Source: an uncultured Pedobacter sp.
Lineage (GTDB): Bacteria > Bacteroidota > Bacteroidia > Sphingobacteriales > Sphingobacteriaceae
Assembly (NCBI RefSeq): GCF_913776295.1
Contig: NZ_CAJYOJ010000078.1
Coordinates: 1 to 64,000 of the forward strand
Direction: 5' to 3'
Length of the DNA: 64,000 bases
A model generated the notes under the pieces. It was not told where the DNA came from. It did no database searches and saw only the letters and a program-made list of their open reading frames with translations. A program made the translations under genes and the position numbers. Shown piece by piece: positions 45,060 through 52,514 of the stretch; the first letter of the stretch is position 1; each line of letters begins with the position of its first letter.

Positions 45060-45388
45060 TAATTTATGGTATAAAAATCAATATAAATGACGTAACTGAT
45101 TTCTTATGCCATACAGCACAGTCTTGCCTCGGCTACCGATGAAAAATCGGTACAGGTCCACCGCCGCCGAAGGGCTCTTACTTTTTGGCATCAAAAAGTA
45201 ACAAAAAATGCCGGCTGAAAATTTTTCTTTCAAAGCCAGTAATAGGGCTTGGTCGGTGGAGTCCGAAAAATTTGTTAGGCCGGACTTAAGTAGAACGGGA
45301 GCACAGTGCGAAGGCCTTGTTAGACGGAAATGCATTGCGCACAAGTGTTTAACTATCAAAAGATAACAAAATAACGTCAATGGTAGCT
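45060..45388 (-). repeat. dispersed repeat family A, copy 4, with nested CCGAT hairpin
   Basis: Near-full-length copy in reverse orientation to copies 1 and 2. The hairpin TACCGATGAAAAATCGGTA (45134-45152) and a few adjacent bases interrupt the GC-rich stretch that is continuous in the other copies. A 100-codon minus-strand frame (45078-45380) shares most of its protein sequence with a frame in copy 2. Confidence 0.8.
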
Positions 45389-45551
45389 TGTCGAAGGATC
45401 TTTTTTAAATGTCTTAAGTTGTTTCGATACTTCGTCAAGCTCAGCACAGGCTAAGCTCAACGTTACAAATTCGATTGAATAAAAATTTGTAATAAAGCTT
45501 AATGACGACCAATCTCAAGATGCTTTATCCTAAAATATTTATTTTAGCCTC
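45389..45551. other. gap downstream of repeat family A copy 4
   Basis: No gene. It contains a TTTCGATACTTCGTCAAGCT repeat-like stretch (about 45421-45450). A TATTTTAG near 45540, one mismatch from TAnnTTTG, lies four bases before the ATG of the next gene. Confidence 0.4.
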
Positions 45552-46112
45552 ATGCTTAACCATTCCTTGCTCGAAACCATTAAAACCACTCTCCAAAAAA
45601 GTAAAGTAGAAAAATTAGCGGCTATCGCCTCAGCAGATACCTTTTCGGTAAAAGACCTGATCGATTTAAGTTTTTATCAGGAGGAACAGATCGGATTTCG
45701 GGCAGCATGGATTTTGGAAAACGTATTTACTAACCACCAGCAGCGGTTTTTGCCCTATGCACTTTATTTTTTAGAGAAGTTTCCGCAACAAAGCAATTTA
45801 TCGGCATTAAGGCATTATGTAAAAATCTTAGCACTCATTACCAAAAGAAACGCTTCTATAGACAGCAAAAGTATTATTGACGATTATAATACTGATCATT
45901 TGGTTGAAGTTGTTTTTGCCTGGTTGATTGATGAGAAAATCCCTGTGGCCATAAAATCACATTGTCTGAATATTTTAGCTAATTTAACAATTAAACACAG
46001 CTGGATTAGGGAAGAACTTTTTCAAACCATGGATTTTCTGGTGGATAAAGAAAGTATAGGTTTCTTTGCCAAGGTTAAGCAGATCAGGAAACAGTTGTCA
46101 GTTGGCAGTTAA
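45552..46112 (+). CDS. alpha-helical (HEAT-like) protein of unknown function
   Basis: 186 residues, no signal peptide, almost entirely helical with repeating helix pairs (for example LIDLSFYQEEQIGFRAAWILENVF and VPVAIKSHCLNILANLTIK-like), suggesting a short alpha-solenoid for protein binding. No catalytic motif is seen. Low-complexity tandem sequence begins inside the last codons (about 46095). Confidence 0.65.
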   Translation: MLNHSLLETIKTTLQKSKVEKLAAIASADTFSVKDLIDLSFYQEEQIGFRAAWILENVFTNHQQRFLPYALYFLEKFPQQSNLSALRHYVKILALITKRNASIDSKSIIDDYNTDHLVEVVFAWLIDEKIPVAIKSHCLNILANLTIKHSWIREELFQTMDFLVDKESIGFFAKVKQIRKQLSVGS

Positions 46113-46330
46113 CAGTTGGCAGTTAATAATTTTCAGTTACCAATTAACCAATGACTAATTAACCAATGACCAATGACCAATGAACCAATGACCAATGAAC
46201 CAATGACTAATGAACCAATGTCTAATCACTAATTTTCAGTTAATAAAAAGTCAAATCTTCAGGGCTTTAGCCTTAAACCCTACACCTTCAACCCTACACC
46301 TCACCAAACCTTCGGCCTTTTACCTTATCT
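46095..46330 (+). repeat. degenerate tandem tracts (CAGTTGGCAGTTAA, then CCAATGAACCAATGA)
   Basis: Starts with CAGTTGGCAGTTAACAG words overlapping the end of the preceding gene. About ten loose copies of CCAATGACCAATGAA follow (about 46140-46220), then CTACACCTTCAACC words. No gene. Confidence 0.6.
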
Positions 46331-46337
46331 TTACCAC

Positions 46338-46913
46338 ATGAGTAACACATACGATATCATCTCGAAAGTTATAAAAGAACGTCGCAGTATTTTCCCGGCA
46401 AGCTATATTAAAAAAGAAATTCCGGTTGAAGTTATCAACCATATTTTGGAAACGGCCAATTATGCTCCTACACATAAATTAACCCAGCCATGGCGTTTCG
46501 TCGTAATCAGGAAAACCGGACTGGCCAGGTTGGGAGCGGAATTGGGTAAACTATACAAGGCATTAGTTTCTCCACAGCAGTTTTTACAGAAAAAGTATGA
46601 TAGCTTTGCTGAGAAAACAAGTCAGGCTGATTGTATTATTGCTATTAATATGCAAATAAGCGGTAAAATACCCGAGTGGGAAGAGCTTGCTGCGGTTTCC
46701 TGTGCGGTACAAAATATGGCCTTAACAGCAGAGAGTTTGAAAGTTGGCGCCTATTGGAGTTCGCCACCGTTGATTGATCAGCTAAGCGATTTCTTAAGCC
46801 TTGGCGAAAACGAAAAGTGCATCGGTTTATTCTATATGGGATACCATAACGAAAAACCCTGGGCGCCAAACCGCACACCGATGGAAGATAAGGTGAGGTG
46901 GATAGAGGGATAG
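46338..46913 (+). CDS. nitroreductase-family flavoprotein
   Basis: 191 residues of the FMN-dependent nitroreductase superfamily, YdjA-like. It opens with VIKERRSIFPASYIKKEIP (the usual RRSxR region), then the flavin-binding APTHKLTQPWRFVVI and the C-terminal GLFYMGYHNEKP. Natural substrate is unknown. The sequence TATCTTTA at 46326-46333 (one mismatch from TAnnTTTG) ends four bases before the start codon at 46338, implying a leaderless mRNA. Confidence 0.87.
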   Translation: MSNTYDIISKVIKERRSIFPASYIKKEIPVEVINHILETANYAPTHKLTQPWRFVVIRKTGLARLGAELGKLYKALVSPQQFLQKKYDSFAEKTSQADCIIAINMQISGKIPEWEELAAVSCAVQNMALTAESLKVGAYWSSPPLIDQLSDFLSLGENEKCIGLFYMGYHNEKPWAPNRTPMEDKVRWIEG

Positions 46914-47068
46914 TTTTAGTCCAGAGTCATCAGTCTTTTAGTCTTCAGTCCCTAGTCTATAGCCTCAAGTCTGGTTAAGGGTTTGATCATTCATGGCTAT
47001 CGTGCTGTGAACCATTGACCATTATTCCCATCTATTGACCATTTTATATCATTAATCATCCATCACCT
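46914..47068 (+). repeat. degenerate tandem tract (AGTCTTCAGTCC, then ATTGACCATT words)
   Basis: Loose AGTCTTCAGTCCCTAGTC words at about 46918-46972, then ACCATTGACCATT words to about 47045. No gene. It separates the nitroreductase and GreA-like genes. Confidence 0.5.
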
Positions 47069-47521
47069 ATGTCTGCTTTAAAATCTAAACTTTACCAGCT
47101 TTGTTTTGCTTTCATCCAAAAAAGGATAGAAAATATCGAATATTCCTTACAGCAGGCCAGGCAGGCATCTAACGATGACACCAAAAGTAGCGCGGGCGAT
47201 AAATATGAAACCACACGCGAAATGATGCAGCAGGAAATGGACCGTAACAGCAAACTATTGTACGAAGCAGGGCAGCAGAAAATTGCTTTGCAGCAAATTG
47301 AAAATGTAACGTCAGACCGATTGGTTAAAAACGGGAGTTTGGTGCTTACTTCCGGAGGTAACTTCTACATTAGCATTAGTGCCGGGGAGTTAAATACGGA
47401 CGGCCAAAAATTCTTTGCGGTCTCACAGGTTTCGCCTATTGGCAAGCTTTTGATCGGAAAAGCTGTAAATGACAGTTTTAAGTTTAATGGGAAAGAGTAT
47501 ATCGTAAAGGAGATACTGTAG
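47069..47521 (+). CDS. GreA/GreB-like protein
   Basis: 150 residues. The N-terminal half is a long coiled coil (about 15-85) including SSAGDKYETTREMMQQEMDRN. The C-terminal half ends SPIGKLLIGKAVNDSFKFNGKEYIVKEI, which matches the FKBP-like C-terminal domain of transcript-cleavage factors GreA/GreB. Acidic residues at the tip expected for cleavage activity are not obvious. It could therefore be a Gre-fold protein that binds RNA polymerase without cleaving. Confidence 0.7.
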   Translation: MSALKSKLYQLCFAFIQKRIENIEYSLQQARQASNDDTKSSAGDKYETTREMMQQEMDRNSKLLYEAGQQKIALQQIENVTSDRLVKNGSLVLTSGGNFYISISAGELNTDGQKFFAVSQVSPIGKLLIGKAVNDSFKFNGKEYIVKEIL

Positions 47522-47582
47522 CAGTTTTCAGTTGGCAGTTTTCAGTTGGCAGTTTTCAGTTGACAGTTTTCAGTTGACAGTT
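47521..47582 (+). repeat. tandem CAGTTTTCAGTTGG tract
   Basis: Four or five 14-base units of the form CAGTTTTCAGTTGG, starting at the stop codon of the GreA-like gene. It is the same word family as at 46095 and 16625. Confidence 0.7.
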
Positions 47583-47667
47583 TATATTATACCGATTAAC
47601 CAAAAATATGAGCTCAATAATTTTTATGAATACTGCTTTATAAATGCATCTGACTAAATTAATTCGT

Positions 47668-47762
47668 CGTGCTGAATTCATTGCAGCATCTTTTTATCGG
47701 GCAAGACCCTGCCATAAATTACCTTCGGTGAGCTCGCTAAGGCTCGGTTCAGGGTGATGACA
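47668..47762. repeat. GTCATGCTGA-family element without inner hairpin
   Basis: CGTCGTGCTGAATTCATTGC at the left and TTCAGGGTGATGACA at the right are inverted ends. Compared with 1841-1925 this copy lacks the CCGAT hairpin between CTGA and the downstream CAGCATC. The remainder of the 47583-47872 gap has no gene. Confidence 0.65.
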
Positions 47763-47872
47763 TATGAATTATCAAAGTCAGATTGAGACATCTCCGCTGA
47801 TTTAAGATGATCTACACAGAAGGTTTTAATAACCAGGTTTCAATTCACAGTTAACCAGCAATTATTGCAAAT

Positions 47873-49039
47873 TTATTTGATTTTCATTCTTTGCTTAAAT
47901 GCCGGTACTAAATAATTCTTCACATCCGAATAAGGAATAAATATTACAATCTGTCCTTGGGCATAACTGGCCACTTCATACGGATTGTACATAAAGGCAA
48001 TACCATTGGCATTGAAGTAGAAGTTGTTATTGGGCTTAATAAAATCATCAAAAAGAAAAGTGCTTAGTGCATCTTTTGCTTTGATATTATATTCCTTACG
48101 TAGATTGCGTTCCAAAATGCCTGACAAAGCATTTGAATCTATTTTGATGATATCATTTAGTTCGAGCTGTTTTTTGTTCGGCACATCTAAACAGATCATG
48201 CTGCTGTTGTAATTTCCGTGCGCACCGCCAGTGTAAGTGTCGGTAAGGAAATCAACTACCACATAACCATTATCATTGTAATTAACCGTTTGCTGACTAT
48301 TGTCTGTATAATTCATCCAGGCTTCAAATTCACTTCCCCGGCCATCTTTTTGCTGTTCGGCAACGTCGGTTTTATAATCGCTGAAATAGGTAGCTGCCAG
48401 ATTTTTGAAACCGGTTAAGCGATCAACTTTTTCCAGACCGAAGATTTTTTTTAGTTCTGAATCCAGCCATTTGCCATTTTCATCCCGGTTTTTGCTTTCA
48501 AGATATTGAAAACTAATTTCGGCGGTAGGAGATTTTGCCCGGTTAGCAAATGCATTGACTGAATCTCTGTAAATTCCGATGCTGAACGGATAGCTGCCTT
48601 CCGGATATTTTTCTGTCAAAATTACCGGGTATTTTTTTGTTTTATCGCCACTTTCCCATATACCATCAAAACCGTTCCCGGTCCATTTCAATTTTAAGAG
48701 CGGTGATTTTGAATTTTCATTAAAGTATGATTCATAGAAATTATATTCCGCCAGTATTATACTATCTTTTCCTATCACCGTATCAGTAGAAAGATTAAGC
48801 CATGATCCATCATAATAATAGGTGCCACTTACCTCATCATCATCAACTTTTTGCAGGTGCATTACTACTTTTTTACCGGCTATTGTCCCTTCTAGTCTTT
48901 TGTAAAAGCTCTTTCCAAGCGCTTTTTTGGTCACGTTTTCACCATCAGTCGTTACACTGCTATCGTTTCCGTTTTTAGGATTATTACAGGCGAACATTAT
49001 TGCACATCCAAAAAGCAGAAAAAGAGAAGAATACTTCAT
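47873..49039 (-). CDS. DUF3298-containing lipoprotein
   Basis: 388 residues. The lipoprotein signal peptide is MKYSSLFLLFGCAIMFACNN. The N-terminal half is a beta-rich domain (GTIAGKKVVMHLQKVDDDEV) of unknown type. The C-terminal half (about 165-388) matches DUF4163/DUF3298, a pair found in RsiV-like anti-sigma factors and lysozyme-binding proteins: DNGYVVVDFLTDTYTGGAHGNY is the clearest motif. Envelope location is likely; partner unknown. Confidence 0.8.
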   Translation of the reverse strand: MKYSSLFLLFGCAIMFACNNPKNGNDSSVTTDGENVTKKALGKSFYKRLEGTIAGKKVVMHLQKVDDDEVSGTYYYDGSWLNLSTDTVIGKDSIILAEYNFYESYFNENSKSPLLKLKWTGNGFDGIWESGDKTKKYPVILTEKYPEGSYPFSIGIYRDSVNAFANRAKSPTAEISFQYLESKNRDENGKWLDSELKKIFGLEKVDRLTGFKNLAATYFSDYKTDVAEQQKDGRGSEFEAWMNYTDNSQQTVNYNDNGYVVVDFLTDTYTGGAHGNYNSSMICLDVPNKKQLELNDIIKIDSNALSGILERNLRKEYNIKAKDALSTFLFDDFIKPNNNFYFNANGIAFMYNPYEVASYAQGQIVIFIPYSDVKNYLVPAFKQRMKIK

Positions 49040-49143
49040 AAGGTCATAATTAATGGGTTTAAATGTCGGGAAGATTGTGGCGCAGCATCAATTTCTCCAA
49101 CCTTTAACCTTTTAATACTTAATTTTAATCATTAACCCCTTTG

Positions 49144-50025
49144 CTAAGATTTTGTTTTATTAAAACTCTTATTGATGCTGTAATAAAGGTTTTTCGCAGT
49201 GTATCTTCCCGGATCGATAATTCTCCTGATGGTGTAAAGCGGATAATTTTCATCTCGTGCGGTCGAAAGGATAAAAGCAGCCTTAAAACCATGTTCTTTC
49301 AGTTTATGCAGGGTAGATGATTTGTAAACACCATAGGGAAACGCAAAATATTCTACTTTTTTACCTGTAATCTCTTCCAGTTTTTTGGTAGGTTCATCAA
49401 TCTGTGTCGTCCAATCTGCGTCAGTAAATTGTGCAAAATTTTTATGGTCGTACGTATGGCTTGCAATGGTATTTCCTTCGTCAGATAGTTGTTTGATCTG
49501 CGCTTTGGTCATGTAATTGATGCGCCCCTTTCTGCCTATGGATACTGTCATGATAAAATAAACCCCTTTAAAGCCATATTTTTTCAATGTAGAATTGCCA
49601 ACTGTAAATTGGTCTTCATCTGTATCATCGAAAGTGATCATAATGGGTTTTTCAGGTAATTTAGCGCCGTAAACCAGGTAATTATACAACTGATCGGGCA
49701 GAATAGTATGGTAGCCACTATCGGCCAGCATTTTCATGTGTTCCCTGAATTTTTGGGGTGCAATGATATCATCATGTGCTCTTTTGCTATCGCTGGCAAT
49801 GTTGTTTCTGATCTGATGGTAACACAGAACGGGTACCTCTCTGCGTGCCAAAATGGTTTTATTATCGGCAGGTTTGGTGTTTGCAGAATCTATTTTAACT
49901 ACAGACGAAGTGTTTTTTGTGATGGCCTTTTCTTTTTGCTTATTGCCCGAACAGGCAAATGAAAATAATGATAATCCCAGAGCGTATAACAGGCTGGTTG
50001 CCATTGGCTTTAAATGTGAATTCAA
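49144..50025 (-). CDS. polysaccharide deacetylase lipoprotein
   Basis: 293 residues. The N-terminal signal MNSHLKPMATSLLYALGLSL ends in a lipobox at FACS. NodB-type carbohydrate esterase 4 motifs: CYHQIR, then TFDDTDEDQF (metal-binding Asp pair) and SHTYDHKNF (metal-binding His residues). It probably removes N- or O-acetyl groups from an envelope polysaccharide. It lies 13 bases downstream of the peptidase gene and is paralogous to the gene at 51457-52338. Confidence 0.9.
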   Translation of the reverse strand: MNSHLKPMATSLLYALGLSLFSFACSGNKQKEKAITKNTSSVVKIDSANTKPADNKTILARREVPVLCYHQIRNNIASDSKRAHDDIIAPQKFREHMKMLADSGYHTILPDQLYNYLVYGAKLPEKPIMITFDDTDEDQFTVGNSTLKKYGFKGVYFIMTVSIGRKGRINYMTKAQIKQLSDEGNTIASHTYDHKNFAQFTDADWTTQIDEPTKKLEEITGKKVEYFAFPYGVYKSSTLHKLKEHGFKAAFILSTARDENYPLYTIRRIIDPGRYTAKNLYYSINKSFNKTKS

Positions 50026-50038
50026 GGTTTTTAACTAT

Positions 50039-51400
50039 TTATTTAATCAAAGATACAGCGTTTTCAGAAATGATAAAGTTTTTTTCGTAAGCATCCCACT
50101 CTTTATGAGTCACACCAGATTTCAGCGCGTTCCTTTTAAAGAAACTGTAATCGGTTAATTCATTTGTAGAAGTTAAGCAGGTATTCAAGAATTTAAACAT
50201 TCGTTTTTCGCCGATCATCTGCTCTAAACCACGGAGTAAAAACGGGCCGTAAGAATAACGGTAAGTTCCGGAGATTTCATTGGCATCTTTAATATCATTT
50301 AAAGGTTTGGCCTTAAAGTTTTTTAATTGCTTGCCTCTGTCTGCAAAGTATTTGGTGCTGAACGTTTTTCCAAATTTTTCTTCAGCCGCTTTAACTGCCA
50401 GATATTCGGCAGTTGATTCTAGAAAGAACCAAAATAAAGTAGAATTTGGCTGCAGCACATTTCCGAAATAGTAATGGCCAATTTCATGTGCGATAAATGG
50501 ATAATCGGTTGAGTCTTTAAGTTTGTTTTGCTGTACATCAATCATATCGCCCAATTTGATACCCGCAAAGGCAATTGTTGGGAACGACACAAAGCCCCAG
50601 CTTCTGCCTTTATTAAATTTTTCAACAGGTGAATGTTCTATAAATACATTTCTGGTATCATACGGAATATTTAAGACATTGAAATAATAGGCTTTCATTT
50701 CCGCTATGCTATTTTCGAAAACTTCCAGTTGTTTATCATCCATCTGGCTGTTTAAGAATAACGCTCCCTTGGTTTTTTGCACACCATAATCCCCCGCAAA
50801 AATCATGGGCGCAATAGGCACTTCAGATTTAAAACGCGCAACTGGTCCTGCTTTTGGCTGGTCGCCGTTGATGAAGATCATTTTGGCATCTTTGCTGGTT
50901 ACCTGAATATCAAAGGTCATCTGCTCAATTTGTCTGTCATTTTTGATGTCGTAAATAACAGGGTACCATTTGGATTGATCGGTGGCGCGCATTGTTTTAC
51001 CATTAAAGGCAATCAAACCCTTAAAATCAACAAAGTTTAAGGTGTCGGTATAAATCGGAAAAGCACCGGTATAGGTAATGTGCAGTTTTCCCGGATTGAT
51101 CAGTGTGCTGTCTTTATACAATGGCGTGTAGGTTAAACCTTCGCCGCGCATGGCTCCGCCATAAAAACCACTGTATTTTAAAGTCTGATTGGCAGCATCT
51201 TTTATGGCTTTAATGTTAAAACCTTTGTTCAGTAGTATTTGGTAGTCTTTACCAAGGTTAGGGATATTGCTTAAAACAAAATCGCAGGTAATTTGCCCCG
51301 TAGCCATAACCACTTCAACTTTTCCACTTAGATGGGGTGTCTGGGCATTGAGCTTAATAATCTGGGATAACAATAAAACAATCAAGGCTATTTTTTTCAT
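50039..51400 (-). CDS. M1-like gluzincin metallopeptidase, secreted
   Basis: 453 residues from the ATG at 51400 with a signal peptide MKKIALIVLLLSQIIKLNAQ. The zinc site HEIGHYYFG, with a downstream Glu in FLESTAEYL, is the gluzincin arrangement of family M1 and relatives. The N-terminal beta-rich domain fits the M1 group, but the GAMEN motif was not identified. It sits between two deacetylase genes and is co-transcribed with the downstream one. Confidence 0.82.
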   Translation of the reverse strand: MKKIALIVLLLSQIIKLNAQTPHLSGKVEVVMATGQITCDFVLSNIPNLGKDYQILLNKGFNIKAIKDAANQTLKYSGFYGGAMRGEGLTYTPLYKDSTLINPGKLHITYTGAFPIYTDTLNFVDFKGLIAFNGKTMRATDQSKWYPVIYDIKNDRQIEQMTFDIQVTSKDAKMIFINGDQPKAGPVARFKSEVPIAPMIFAGDYGVQKTKGALFLNSQMDDKQLEVFENSIAEMKAYYFNVLNIPYDTRNVFIEHSPVEKFNKGRSWGFVSFPTIAFAGIKLGDMIDVQQNKLKDSTDYPFIAHEIGHYYFGNVLQPNSTLFWFFLESTAEYLAVKAAEEKFGKTFSTKYFADRGKQLKNFKAKPLNDIKDANEISGTYRYSYGPFLLRGLEQMIGEKRMFKFLNTCLTSTNELTDYSFFKRNALKSGVTHKEWDAYEKNFIISENAVSLIK

Positions 51401-51420
51401 GTTGATGCGGTGGTTCATGT

Positions 51421-51454
51421 AAAAAAGAAAATCCCGATTTTAAACCGGGATTTT
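51421..51454 (-). terminator. intrinsic terminator after the upstream deacetylase gene
   Basis: On the minus strand AAAATCCCG pairs with CGGGATTTT, followed by Ts. It directly follows the stop codon at 51457 and precedes the peptidase start. Confidence 0.75.
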
Positions 51455-51456
51455 TA

Positions 51457-52338
51457 TTAGAAGCTGTTTTTAATGCTGTTGCTTAATGTTTTCGGCGACC
51501 AGTAGCCACTGGCGATAATCCGGCGGATGGTAAACAGCGGGTCTTTTTCATCACGTTTGGTTGATAATTGGAAGGCCATTCTAAAACCACGTTTTTTAAG
51601 CTCGGGAATACCTTCAGCATTCCATAAACCAAATGGATAAGCAAATTCGGTCATTTTTTTGCCCGTAATTTCTTCCAGTTTTTTGGTTGGTTTGTCTAAC
51701 TGTTCTTCCCAATCCTTACCGGCGTATTTTTTGAAGTTTTTATGATCGTAAGTGTGGCTGCCAATCACATTTCCTTCGTCAGCAAGTTGTTTAATCTGCT
51801 CTTTCGTCATGTAATCTACAAACTTACCTTTTCTGCCGATGGAAACGGTCATGATGAAATACACTGCCTTATAACCCAGTTTTTCTAGAGTGGGGCGCAC
51901 AACGGTAAACTGATCCATGTCGGTATCATCAAAGGTTAACATGATGGGTTTACTCGGCAGGGCGGCACCCGTATTGAGGTAGGCGTAAAGCTGATCGGGT
52001 AGAATGGTATGATAACCGCTATCGGCCAGCATTTTCATCTGATCTTTAAAATTCTGGATTTCTACGATATAGTCTTTACCTACTTTTCCATCGGTCGGTT
52101 TCCAGTTTCTTACCTGGTGGTAACATAGAATAGGAACTTGTTTTCTGGCCAGGATGGTTTTGGCATCAGCCACTTTTATTTTCGATACATCAACGGCTGC
52201 GGCTTTGGCATCCTGGCTCGTTTGTACTGTTTTTTCAGTGGAGTTTTCGCCTGTTGAATTGTCTGTTTGTGATTTAGATTTGCAGCTGGCCAATAAGATG
52301 GTGCCTGCCGTGAGTAAGGTTAAAAAGCTGTATTTCAT
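51457..52338 (-). CDS. polysaccharide deacetylase lipoprotein (paralogue)
   Basis: 293 residues from the ATG at 52338 (MKYSFLTLLTAGTILLASCK, lipobox LASC). The same esterase family 4 motifs as at 49144: CYHQVR, TFDDTDMDQF and SHTYDHKNFKK. Protein identity with that paralogue is high through the catalytic domain and low in the linker. It has its own promoter and terminator, so it can be regulated separately from the peptidase-deacetylase pair. Confidence 0.9.
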   Translation of the reverse strand: MKYSFLTLLTAGTILLASCKSKSQTDNSTGENSTEKTVQTSQDAKAAAVDVSKIKVADAKTILARKQVPILCYHQVRNWKPTDGKVGKDYIVEIQNFKDQMKMLADSGYHTILPDQLYAYLNTGAALPSKPIMLTFDDTDMDQFTVVRPTLEKLGYKAVYFIMTVSIGRKGKFVDYMTKEQIKQLADEGNVIGSHTYDHKNFKKYAGKDWEEQLDKPTKKLEEITGKKMTEFAYPFGLWNAEGIPELKKRGFRMAFQLSTKRDEKDPLFTIRRIIASGYWSPKTLSNSIKNSF

Positions 52339-52356
52339 TGTTAGTATATATGGGTA

Positions 52357-52364
52357 CAAAACTA
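52357..52364 (-). promoter_or_regulatory. -7 element of the deacetylase gene
   Basis: TAGTTTTG on the minus strand is an exact TAnnTTTG. The predicted leader is about 15 bases. Confidence 0.5.
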
Positions 52365-52514
52365 TAAAATCCTTCAGTTATTTATCCATCAAAATAAATG
52401 GTGTTAATAATTAATGCCGGTTGTAAGAAATTACACTAACTATCGCATTTATTACACATGAAAGCTTATTTAATATCCTTTAATTAAATAATTTAGCAGC
52501 TCAAACAAATTTTA

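Noticed and set aside
46095-46330. Possible CRISPR-like array from repeated CCAATGAACC words
   Set aside because: Units are short, degenerate and contiguous without unique spacers; no cas genes nearby.
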